From the NCBI RefSeq assembly GCF_001678905.1, contig NZ_CP012117.1, forward strand, positions 744,001-808,000: a stretch of DNA of 64,000 nucleotides, read 5' to 3'. The notes under the pieces were generated by a model. The model did not search any database. It was not told the origin of the DNA and saw only the letters and a list, made by a program, of their open reading frames with translations. The stretch's first letter is position 1. Each line of letters starts with the position of its first letter. Shown piece by piece: positions 16,682 to 23,833 of this stretch. The stretch is from Dermabacter vaginalis (GTDB taxonomy: Bacteria; Actinomycetota; Actinomycetes; Actinomycetales; Dermabacteraceae). Position numbers and translations under genes: made by a program.

Positions 16682-18106
16682 TTACGGGTGCTCCCGCACG
16701 ATCTCTCGCTGCCGCCCCGCCGGCAATCCGAGCTCGTGCAAGACGTTGAGGATCACGACCGCGGTCGTCACCTCGACGACGGCGATCAGCTCCCCGATGG
16801 AATGGTTGGGCGTTCTGCCCTCGTGCACGAGGTCATTGCGGGCGTGCGTCGTCCTCTTCGCCCAATGATCGACATCCGGTAAGAGCTCTGCGATCGCTTC
16901 CTGATCGGGTCGCGCGGCGAGGGCGTGGAGCCGATCACGGAGGTTCGGGTCGTTGCGGATGGCCCCCTTGAACCTGCCTCGGTGCTCATGGGGAACCTGC
17001 GCCAGCATCGCCTTTCGCCTCGCCCTGCACTCCGCGTTGGGGAACGGCTTCTCGTCGGTGCGGAGGTTACGGTGCAACACCTCGGCAGCACAGACTGCCG
17101 TCAGAAGATTGTTCTCGACGAATCGCACCGGTGCGTAACGCAAGCCCAAGATTACGTTTGTAGCTGCCTGCAAGCGGCCATGGGCCTCGCACCATAGGGG
17201 CATGACCTCCTCAAACGGGATCGATCCGCAGGTGAAGAACATTCGGTGGTGATCGACGACCTTCGCATCATGCTTGCCCAGTGCGGCGGGCGAATAGAGT
17301 ACATCGGCACGTCGGCGCGGCAAGGTCTGACCGTCAAGCAGCTGCGACTCGGAACCAGCCACTTCCAATCGGAGCCAGATCACTCCCGCTGCGCGATGCG
17401 TCGCCAGGGAGATCAGGTCCTGCACCAGGCTCGCCGCCGACTGAGCACCATTCAGCGAGAATGGTTCGGCGGGCGCGATACGGATGGACACGGTGTCACT
17501 CATACGCCCGACAGAGCCGCCCTTGCGCTGGTCGAAGTGCGGAAGCGTATGGGTGTGCTGAAGGCGATACTCGGTGCCGTCGACCACAACCGATTGCGCC
17601 TCGACCGGCTTCACCGAGATACCCCCGGTCCCGTCGATCTTGCCGTCGGGAGCCCCGAGAAATTCTTCGAACACAGAAGACGCTGCCCAGAGACTCAGAT
17701 CCTCGACTGAGACTTCCGCCCCAGCGAACTCCGGATCCGCGTCACCGCTGGCATGCTCGCCGATGATGGCGACCGTCGCGGTCACGGTCTGCTTGTCAGG
17801 GCTCGCCACTCGCGCACCGATGGTCCTTCTGGTGCTCCTTGGAGCACAGCCGAGCAGAGTGATCTCCCTGCGCTCGGCCGTACCGTGTATGACTTCCCAG
17901 GTGCGGGTTCCTTCGTGAACAGCGGCCCATCCAGACGAGCCCGTCGTCAAGATCCGATCCTCTAAGGTACCGATCAGCGACAGAGAGAGACCATCTTCCG
18001 GGTCGTACCGGAGAACACCCGGGATCTTCTCGCTAGGGGCGTCAGGCAGCCACCACACGCCAGCCCACTCGCCGGCATTGTCGAGGTTCGGAGGATCATT
18101 AGGCAT
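16682..18106 (-). CDS. ApeA-like HEPN anti-phage protein
   Basis: 474-residue protein with the layout of ApeA-type defence proteins: an N-terminal beta-rich region beginning G-E-W-A-G-V-W-W-L-P and a C-terminal HEPN domain whose R-N-D-L-V-H-E-G carries the R-x4-H ribonuclease motif (R423, H428). HEPN proteins of this type cleave RNA, often tRNA, during infection. The start chosen is the ATG at 18106; an ATG at 18175 is open but its first residues (V-E-I-R-I-S-T) are attachment-site sequence. Sole gene between sites 7 and 8. Confidence 0.75.
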   Translation of the reverse strand: MPNDPPNLDNAGEWAGVWWLPDAPSEKIPGVLRYDPEDGLSLSLIGTLEDRILTTGSSGWAAVHEGTRTWEVIHGTAERREITLLGCAPRSTRRTIGARVASPDKQTVTATVAIIGEHASGDADPEFAGAEVSVEDLSLWAASSVFEEFLGAPDGKIDGTGGISVKPVEAQSVVVDGTEYRLQHTHTLPHFDQRKGGSVGRMSDTVSIRIAPAEPFSLNGAQSAASLVQDLISLATHRAAGVIWLRLEVAGSESQLLDGQTLPRRRADVLYSPAALGKHDAKVVDHHRMFFTCGSIPFEEVMPLWCEAHGRLQAATNVILGLRYAPVRFVENNLLTAVCAAEVLHRNLRTDEKPFPNAECRARRKAMLAQVPHEHRGRFKGAIRNDPNLRDRLHALAARPDQEAIAELLPDVDHWAKRTTHARNDLVHEGRTPNHSIGELIAVVEVTTAVVILNVLHELGLPAGRQREIVREHP

Positions 18107-18151
18107 CGTGTTCCCGGTCCGGGCTCCCTCCTGTCTTACGGTCAGATTCCA

Positions 18152-18180
18152 GGTGGAAATTCTTATTTCTACCACATGCC
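18152..18180 (-). repeat. ychF-tail-like attachment site 8 (degenerate)
   Basis: The minus strand reads V-V-E-I-R-I-S in the same register as the V-V-E-F-R-F-N-V sites. A weaker match, supported by its position between two defence genes. Confidence 0.45.
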
Positions 18181-18212
18181 CCTACGTAGGACTATCTATA
18201 GCGAAATCACGG

Positions 18213-19739
18213 TCAGCCGAGATCGGATGCAGCGAAGCTGCGCCTGGCATCCGACTCGTCGATCGCCGCGACGAATTCCTCCTCGGTGACCGAGTCCAGT
18301 AAGTCGAGGGGTGATCGGTCCGAGCCCTCCACGTCCTGCTGCAAGTCCGGACGCGGCGTCTGCCACCAGTCCAGGAGCGCCCTGGCGACGTCGGTCGGAT
18401 CCGAGCCTCCGCAGGACCGGGCGAGCGCCTGGTTGATCTCGGCAAGCGCCTCGATGATCTTCCCGTCGCGGAACTGGAAGGCCGGGTAGAACTTCGTCCC
18501 TCCAAGCTCGACCTCGATCACGACGTCGTGCTTGAGGTAGGTACGCAGCAGGCTGCGCTGGGCGGCCTTCTTCGCCCGCGCTGCCTGCACCGGGGTACGA
18601 GTCCGCTCCTCGTCGATAACTTCCGCCCCCGTCAGCGACGCACGGGTCTCGGCGGCGGTCATGCACTCGGTTCGGTCGAGCAGGCTCGCGGCAGCCATCG
18701 GCGAACGGTCCAGCGCGAAGGCAAGGTCCCAGATCGGACTGCTACGCCAGCCGTCCGGGAATCCGAGCTGCTCCATGCCAAAGCCGACGGTGCGGGACTT
18801 GTCTTCGATGAAGTCGGCCAGGGCCACGACGTCGCCCCGCTCCGGCGCGATGGTCAGCAGGAGGTGGCGCAAGACTAGCAGTACGCCGTAGAGCCTGTTG
18901 TTCGTTCCGTCGTCCGCGAGCGGCGCGAGCAGGTCGTCGGCGTCCTTCCGAGCCTGCCCCGGCGCGTCGATGGTCACGTCGAATGCGCGGTTCCACAGCC
19001 GGCCGTGGTGGGCGCAGATGTTCCGTACGTTCCTGAGGTTGTTCAGCCAGTTGCTCAGGGCGCCGCGGTCTCCGCGGTCGTCGGCGGTGTGGACCTGGAA
19101 CCGTGCGGCAAGGATCTCCTGGTCGGCCTGCAACATCAGGTCGTAAAGGCTACTCAGCACGCCGAAAGACATCACTTCTGTCGCGACCCAGATGGGCAGG
19201 TGGGGTCCGTACTGTTGACGGAAGTGCGCGACGAAGTCGCCCCGGGCGCGCTGCTCGTGTCGCTCGTACTCCTTGAGCCACTCGCGGTAGGCGGCAGTCG
19301 GCTCGGGCGGCGCGCTGGAATCTTCCTGCCTCGTCGCGCCGAGCGTCCAGGGATGCCGGTGGGCAAACGCGTCGAGCCTGCCGAGCCGGTGGCCGATGAA
19401 GAACCGGAAGGCGGTCTCGACGGTGCTGAGAACGTCGCCGAGGCGCATGCGGAGCTCATGATCGAACTCGTAGAGGGAGACCACGTGCGCGAGGCAGGTC
19501 CCGGCCACAAAGGTGTCCAGGCGGATCTCCCGGCCTTCGTCGTCGAACCGGGGCGCGGGTGGTGCGGGCCGGTCGCGGTAGAGGTGCCAGTAGCCCGACA
19601 ACCGGTAATAGCCGTAGCGCTGCAGGATCTCGGCCGCGTAGGCGTCGTCGCCGCAATCCATGCCCCGACCGCGTAACCGCCGGATCTGTTCGGGGACCGT
19701 GAGGAACGGCTTGGCGTAGGTGCTGTCCGGCGTCGTCAC
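18213..19739 (-). CDS. Abi_2 (AbiD/AbiF-type) abortive-infection protein with an antitoxin-like C-terminal domain
   Basis: 508 residues. Residues about 10-300 are an Abi_2 HEPN domain: L-T-V-P-E-Q-I-R-R-L near the start, Y-Y-R-L-S-G-Y-W, and R-N-I-C-A-H-H-G-R-L-W-N-R with R239/H244 as the R-x4-H motif. After a linker, residues about 416-470 (K-F-Y-P-A-F-Q-F, I-N-Q-A-L, A-L-L-D-W-W-Q-T-P-R-P-D-L) resemble the DUF2384/MbcA-ParS toxin-binding domain of Xre antitoxins. Most Abi_2 proteins are about 300 residues, so the tail is unusual. GTG start; lone gene of its module. A defensive role is inferred. Confidence 0.82.
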   Translation of the reverse strand: MTTPDSTYAKPFLTVPEQIRRLRGRGMDCGDDAYAAEILQRYGYYRLSGYWHLYRDRPAPPAPRFDDEGREIRLDTFVAGTCLAHVVSLYEFDHELRMRLGDVLSTVETAFRFFIGHRLGRLDAFAHRHPWTLGATRQEDSSAPPEPTAAYREWLKEYERHEQRARGDFVAHFRQQYGPHLPIWVATEVMSFGVLSSLYDLMLQADQEILAARFQVHTADDRGDRGALSNWLNNLRNVRNICAHHGRLWNRAFDVTIDAPGQARKDADDLLAPLADDGTNNRLYGVLLVLRHLLLTIAPERGDVVALADFIEDKSRTVGFGMEQLGFPDGWRSSPIWDLAFALDRSPMAAASLLDRTECMTAAETRASLTGAEVIDEERTRTPVQAARAKKAAQRSLLRTYLKHDVVIEVELGGTKFYPAFQFRDGKIIEALAEINQALARSCGGSDPTDVARALLDWWQTPRPDLQQDVEGSDRSPLDLLDSVTEEEFVAAIDESDARRSFAASDLG

Positions 19740-19897
19740 GTGCGCATCGTCCTGATCTCCCCGGCACCCGGGGTAGAAAGAGAACAGACCCGCGTCTCAT
19801 CTAGAGAAGCGAGCCTGCCGTGTTACCTCGAGGATACGGGTTCCACCTGCGCAGGTCAAACACTGCGCGCTCGTGCTGTCTCTTCGCTGACCAGATG

Positions 19898-19930
19898 CTA
19901 GAGCAAAAATCTCCGCTCCACCACGTTCCG
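19898..19930 (-). repeat. ychF-tail-like attachment site 9
   Basis: The minus strand reads R-N-V-V-E-R-R-F-L-L-stop (19930-19898). CTCCACCACGTTCCGG matches the outer half of neighbouring sites well, while the inner half has drifted. Confidence 0.6.
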
Positions 19931-19971
19931 GCACGGAGAACCATCTTCGGTCGAGTCGCGTCGACAGTCGC

Positions 19972-20454
19972 TCATCCCCTGCCCCCAACCAGGTCCCGGA
20001 GCAGCTCGAGATCGTGATGGTCCTCAGGTCGGAGCTCGTATCCCAACCTCAGCTCCATGAGCCTCGCCGCAGACGCGACGACCACGGGACGACCTCGAAT
20101 CTCATCCCCTCGGCACGATCGCGCGCACAATGGGCGAATGTCTCGTCCCCGAAGCCTCTCTGGACACCGTCACCGGCTGCATCCACCTCCATCGGGTGGA
20201 TGTCCACGGCCCGATCGTCCGATCGCAGTTCCACACGGATCGGCCGCCAGTCCTCGACGACCTCATACCCGCGATCGGACAGCCACTCGATGAGGGGATC
20301 CACCTCCGTCGCGTCAACGAAGACATCCAGGTCGCCGTGCGTTCTGGACTGGGCTCCAAGAAGGGCATCAACAGCCCAGCCCCCCGTTCACCTGATAGAC
20401 GGCAGAGCGCTCGTCGAGCCAGTCGATGACACGGACGACCTCGTCGGCGTCCAT
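19972..20454 (-). pseudogene. Frameshifted nucleotidyltransferase (Lnu/ANT-like)
   Basis: From an ATG at 20454 the sequence reads D-E-V-V-R-V-I-D-W-L-D-E-R and then N-G-G. An extra G in a run of six breaks the frame before W-A-V-D-A-L-L-G-A-Q-S-R-T-H-G-D-L-D-V-F, the G-G-W-x-V-D-A-L and H-x-D-L-D signature of lincosamide/aminoglycoside nucleotidyltransferases. A second shift near 20070 separates the C-terminus (A-A-R-L-M-E-L-R, ending L-V-G-G-R-G at 19972). Without the two indels it would be about 160 residues. Which drug, if any, the intact ancestor modified is unknown. Confidence 0.72.
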
Positions 20455-20466
20455 TCCCCCCGAACT

Positions 20467-20769
20467 TCACGCGGCTTGCAGGGGCGTGATCGCCGCGATC
20501 TGCTCCTCCGCGAGGTCCTCCGCACGATCCAGCTCGTAGTGGCTCTGCAGGTTGATCCAGAACTCCGCCGACGTGCCGAAGTACTTCGCGAGCCGCAGCG
20601 CGGTGTCGGCAGTGATGCCCCGCTTGCCGTGCACAATCTCATTGATCCGCCGCGGCGGAACCCCGATCGAGACGGCGAGCTTGTTCTGCGTGATGCCGAA
20701 GCCCCCGATGAAGTCCTCCATGAGGACCTCACCCGGGTGGATCGGCTCGATCCTGTCAGTGGTAGTCAA
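20467..20769 (-). CDS. higA: HigA-type antitoxin, copy 2
   Basis: 100-residue XRE antitoxin, identical to copy 1 except for its last residues (P-L-Q-A-A instead of P-L-E-R-A-S), because the inverted duplication ends at 20482. The TTG start overlaps the toxin stop as in copy 1. This end is probably the more natural one, since the stop is reached without running into a neighbour. Confidence 0.88.
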   Translation of the reverse strand: MTTTDRIEPIHPGEVLMEDFIGGFGITQNKLAVSIGVPPRRINEIVHGKRGITADTALRLAKYFGTSAEFWINLQSHYELDRAEDLAEEQIAAITPLQAA

Positions 20770-21037
20770 CGATCTGCACCTCCTCCGGTCCGGCGTCGCT
20801 CCACACAAAGCAGATACGCCACTGGTCGTTGATCCTGATGCTGTACTGCCCGGCCCGATCACCCTTGAGGGCCTCGAGCCGGTTGCCGGGCGGGACCCGG
20901 AGGTCCTCGAGAGACTCCGCGGACCCCACCTGACGCAGCTTGCGCAGTGCGACGCGATGGATCCTCGGATCGATGGACCGCACGCGCTCACGACGCCACA
21001 GCCGTTCGGTCGCCTTGTCGCCGAACGATCTGATCAT
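20756..21037 (-). CDS. higB: HigB-type toxin, copy 2
   Basis: 93-residue toxin identical in every residue to the protein at 3944-4225, on the opposite strand. It begins 33 bp inside attachment-like site 10, the same spacing as copy 1 to site 1, so site and operon moved as a unit. Confidence 0.92.
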   Translation of the reverse strand: MIRSFGDKATERLWRRERVRSIDPRIHRVALRKLRQVGSAESLEDLRVPPGNRLEALKGDRAGQYSIRINDQWRICFVWSDAGPEEVQIVDYH

Positions 21038-21069
21038 GAAGCCAGTCTATAACGGAGGCCGTCATTAAC

Positions 21070-21094
21070 GCTAGACGTTAAACCGGAACTCCAC
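21070..21094 (-). repeat. ychF-tail-like attachment site 10
   Basis: The minus strand reads V-E-F-R-F-N-V-stop with CGG for Arg (GAGTTCCGGTTTAACGTC), the copy nearest to a genuine actinobacterial ychF end. Confidence 0.78.
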
Positions 21095-21173
21095 GGAGTG
21101 TCGTCGATAAATAACCGCTCGATGCGTAAATGCGGTATCCGATGTGCTGTAGCGGAATTTACAACGAAATACT

Positions 21174-21281
21174 GCTAAAAACAGACAACATATGGTGGTT
21201 CACAGAAACACATATAAGTTCTGCGGAAAACCTATAGGGTGCGTCGCTAAAAACCGCTGTGCGCGAAAAACATAAAGGGTT
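21174..21281. repeat. Iteron-like AT-rich repeats
   Basis: Four loosely similar units: GCTAAAAACAGACAACATAT (21174), GCGGAAAACCTATAGGGTGC (21223), TCGCTAAAAACCGCTGTGC (21244) and GCGAAAAACATAAAGGGTTT (21263). The stretch 21095-21360 is clearly richer in A+T than its surroundings and holds no gene. It could be a relic of a plasmid origin or regulatory array brought in with erm(X). Confidence 0.35.
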
Positions 21282-21360
21282 TACGGACCCGGTCCCAGAC
21301 CCCTCAATACTCTGAGCCGGAAGAATGGAAAGTGGAAGGTTGATGTATCCCCACTATTTT

Positions 21361-21814
21361 TTTCCGTTTTTCGGAGTACATCGGGAGCTACAACTGCGGA
21401 CCAGCTCTGTGTGAACTAGATGAGAAGGCGCAGCAGCGAATCATCGACGCTGGACAGTTGGTGCTGCGGGCACGCGAGCGGCACCCCCAGCGGTCACTCG
21501 CGGAGCACTACAACCCGTTATCGATGGACCCAATTCTGCTCAAGGCTCACAACAACTTGGACCGGGAAGTCGATAAGGCTTTCGATGTGGCACGCGAACT
21601 CACCAACGAGCGCCAGCGCCAGGAGCTACTGTTCGCCAGCTACGGGGAGTTGGCGAGGGGCTATGTCTCCTCGCTTTCATCAAAATCGAAACCACCAGCA
21701 GGGTCGTTCCCCGTGCGGGCGATTTTGATCGGTCCCGCTGCTGGGTGTAGAACCCTGTCGCTGGCAACGCCGGGAACTATGACTGTGCCCGACGAGAACA
21801 CGTCACTGCCATAA
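21361..21814 (+). pseudogene. C-terminal remnant of an MmeI-like DNA methyltransferase/restriction enzyme
   Basis: The frame reads L-D-E-K-A-Q-Q-R-I-I-D-A-G-Q-L-V-L-R-A-R, then H-P-Q-R-S-L-A-E-H-Y-N-P-L-S-M-D and L-T-N-E-R-Q-R-Q-E-L-L-F-A-S-Y-G-E-L. This is the conserved C-terminal tail of large MmeI-type restriction-methylation proteins. The first several hundred residues, including the methylase motifs, are absent, and no start codon fits. The end after about 21690 is not family sequence. Non-functional fragment left at the erm(X) junction. Confidence 0.7.
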
Positions 21815-21884
21815 CGCGGCCCACGGTAGACGAACATGGGTCGTTCACTAATACTGGTGGATTTCGGTTTTGGTGGTGGGGGGA

Positions 21885-22739
21885 TTACCGCCGCCGGCCT
21901 CGATTTTTCCGTTGAGGAGGGCGTTGACTACTTCCCGATTGTGAAATGGGCCGATGGCGCGGTGGAGAGGAACCAGTCACCTGGAAGAGATCGATCCAGT
22001 CGCTGGTGTGCAATCTGGGAGGTAGGGTTGCGGGGTCGATTCCTCGCGAGCGCAACCATGATTGTGTCTCTGAACGTGATGAAAACAACCCTGCCCTTCG
22101 GAGAATTTCCCCTATCCCGCGTCCCCGGGCGGTGAAAACGGTGTGCACCATCGCCTGAAAGGCTTTGCGTTGCTCTATCGGGATCTTCGGGTCACCCACC
22201 CGGCGGATCACTAAGATCCCCCCGTCAACGTTTGGCTGTGGCCGGAAAGCAGACCTTGGTACTCGGGAACCAAGGTGAAACGTGAACCATGGGGACCACT
22301 GAGCCGTCATCATCGTGCTTGCACCTACCCCGGCCCGGCGGCGAGCGACTTCCCACTGCATGAGGAGTACAGCGTCAGTCCATGCCGGCGCATGCAACAA
22401 CTTTCGAAGAATGGCAGTGGTGAGGTGAAAGGGAATGTTTCCCACAATGACGCAGGGAGTGGCGGGTAACGGGAAGTTGAGGAAATCATCATGGACCACT
22501 TCGACCGACGCCGAGGCGGTCTTTTTTGTGAGTTTGGCAGCTAGTTTTGCGTCTACCTCAACTGCCGTTATTGCCCTCCCCAAGTGGGATATCGGGTGAG
22601 TGAGGGCACCGCTTCCTGGCCCGATCTCAATGATGGGGCCGGAGGTTTGTTTTACAAGATCGACGATGGAGTTGATGATCTTGTGGTCTGTGAGAAAATT
22701 TTGGCCATGTTCGTGACGGCCGTATCCGTATGTAGACAT
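21885..22739 (-). CDS. erm(X): Erm(X)-type 23S rRNA (adenine-N6) methyltransferase
   Basis: 284 residues, the exact length of Erm(X). It methylates the A2058-equivalent of 23S rRNA and confers macrolide-lincosamide-streptogramin B resistance. SAM-binding E-I-G-P-G-S-G is at 38-44, catalytic N-I-P-F-H-L at 101-106, and a basic Erm(X)-type C-terminal tail follows. The ATG at 22739 follows GGAG; a longer frame starts at 22781 inside the attenuator. A leader peptide gene and hairpins lie upstream, so macrolide-inducible translation is expected. Erm(X) is typical of coryneforms and skin actinobacteria, usually on transposons or plasmids. Confidence 0.95.
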   Translation of the reverse strand: MSTYGYGRHEHGQNFLTDHKIINSIVDLVKQTSGPIIEIGPGSGALTHPISHLGRAITAVEVDAKLAAKLTKKTASASVEVVHDDFLNFPLPATPCVIVGNIPFHLTTAILRKLLHAPAWTDAVLLMQWEVARRRAGVGASTMMTAQWSPWFTFHLGSRVPRSAFRPQPNVDGGILVIRRVGDPKIPIEQRKAFQAMVHTVFTARGRGIGEILRRAGLFSSRSETQSWLRSRGIDPATLPPRLHTSDWIDLFQVTGSSPPRHRPISQSGSSQRPPQRKNRGRRR

Positions 22740-22747
22740 CAGGTGTG

Positions 22748-22795
22748 CTCCGTGGAGTTGAAACGGAGCCGGGCATGGCAAATGGCCGCCCGGCT
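22748..22795 (-). promoter_or_regulatory. erm(X) translational attenuator hairpins
   Basis: Stem AGCCGGGC/GCCCGGCT (22767-22795) is followed by GCTCCG/CGGAGC (about 22748-22770), whose 3' arm holds the GGAG ribosome-binding site of erm(X). This is the arrangement expected for leader-peptide-controlled attenuation. Confidence 0.6.
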
Positions 22796-22840
22796 AAAGG
22801 ACCGGAGCGGTTTCTAACCTGCGGGAGGGAGAAAACCGCC

Positions 22841-22888
22841 TTAGCGGCTGGTGAGCGGCCGCATGAAAACGGAACCTGAAATCAACAT
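22841..22888 (-). CDS. erm(X) leader peptide
   Basis: 15-codon frame M-L-I-S-G-S-V-F-M-R-P-L-T-S-R, stop TAA, about 100 bp before erm(X). The first residues match the M-L-I-S-G start of the known Erm(X) leader. Its R-P-L is an R-x-L-type sequence, compatible with macrolide-dependent stalling. Too short for normal gene finders. Confidence 0.7.
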   Translation of the reverse strand: MLISGSVFMRPLTSR

Positions 22889-22894
22889 GGGCCT

Positions 22895-22924
22895 ATCGTA
22901 TCCAATTGATTTCGCAGGGTCCAA
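22895..22924 (-). promoter_or_regulatory. Likely erm(X) promoter
   Basis: The minus strand reads TTGGAC, an 18-bp spacer, then TACGAT, ending about 6 bp before the leader ATG. Transcription would start very near the leader codon. Confidence 0.4.
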
Positions 22925-23149
22925 TAGGGTGAGAAAGAAGACAACCGCACCGCAACAGTGCAAGACCTCTCTGGATTGGAATTTGTCCTACCTTCGGCTC
23001 GTCGTACAGACGCCACTGGCGTATTTTGTCTCTGGGCAACGAGGGGGAGTTACCCCCACCTCCGGATGTTTTTAAGGTGCACCCCTTATTACGCTGTGGT
23101 GCGGGAGTAGTTTTGTCCGACTGATCGGACTACCCACCGACGTGGGGCG

Positions 23150-23407
23150 GGTAGTTCGAGGTCCCAGCAGATGATCGCGTCGATTTCGCCGCGTTCAAAG
23201 GATGCCACCATGGCGTCGTAGTCGGGGCGAGCCACATTCTTCTTTGACGCGGAAATGGACTGATCGACGTAGTTATGTCCTATGTCCAACGTCCAAGCCA
23301 CGCTGCTTTGCAATGGCTTCACAGTCCTGACGCTGCCGGTCGATGGTGAGGCCATCCACGTCAGCGTCTCGCGAGATACGAAGGTAAATAGGAGCGCGTG
23401 TTGCCAA
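23150..23407 (-). pseudogene. Large serine recombinase, N-terminal fragment, frameshifted
   Basis: From TTG 23407 the sequence reads A-T-R-A-P-I-Y-L-R-I-S-R-D-A-D-V-D-G-L, with the catalytic serine in R-I-S-R-D, then D-R-Q-R-Q-D-C. A frameshift near 23287 moves it to V-D-Q-S-I-S-A-S and D-Y-D-A-M-V-A-S-F-E-R-G-E-I-D-A-I-I-C-W-D-L, where homology stops. This is the N-terminal catalytic domain of a large serine integrase; the DNA-binding half is gone. The gene begins about 20 bp from attachment-like site 11, the normal spacing between a phage-type serine integrase and its att site. Confidence 0.8.
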
Positions 23408-23425
23408 ACGCTTTTAATAAGGCCC

Positions 23426-23455
23426 TTAGCTAACATTGAACTTAAACTCGACCGA
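23426..23455 (-). repeat. ychF-tail-like attachment site 11
   Basis: The minus strand reads S-V-E-F-K-F-N-V-S-stop. It marks the right edge of the island, directly upstream of the serine recombinase fragment. Confidence 0.7.
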
Positions 23456-23833
23456 ATTCCAGTTTAACATGTAGCGCTGTTGAAGCCGTGCAATTGAGCT
23501 CCGAGTCTCACTCGATTTTGCTACGGGTGCCCCTGTCATCGCGCGCCCGCGTGAGGACCGTGAAGCCATTGCCAGCAGCATGACTGGTGAGTCGTGGCAT
23601 GTACGAGGCTTAGTCGATCTTGGCCTCTGAGAAATATGGAGATTGTCCTGGCCACGACGCGGGCATGCCTCGTGTTGGGATTGAGGTCGCCTCAGACGGC
23701 AGCCCGCACAGCTCGACTATTGGATCTCGATTGCGACGACACCGCGACAGGCTGGCGCCTTACGGAAGAAGACCTAAAGCGCACGCACCGTCATAATTGG
23801 GCGGCTGGGTCTTTGGTGATGAGATGCTCAGGC
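23456..23833. other. Gene-free region right of the island
   Basis: About 380 bp. Short frames on both strands, including a 96-codon one at 23594-23884 that runs antisense into the next gene, contain no recognisable domain. No RNA or strong terminator is seen. Confidence 0.4.

Larger units (their letters stand above)
20482..21094 (-). repeat. Inverted duplication, copy B (higBA plus attachment site)
   Basis: Counterpart of 3888-4499 in opposite orientation. The first differences seen are a few substitutions in and next to the attachment site (for example CTCCGTT against CCCCGTT), while the toxin coding sequence is unchanged at protein level. Recombination between the copies would invert the 16 kb in between. 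Confidence 0.9.

Noticed and set aside
3884-23455. CRISPR array as explanation of the repeated sites
   Set aside because: Repeats are degenerate, in both orientations, and spaced 0.5-3.5 kb apart with genes between; no cas genes are present.
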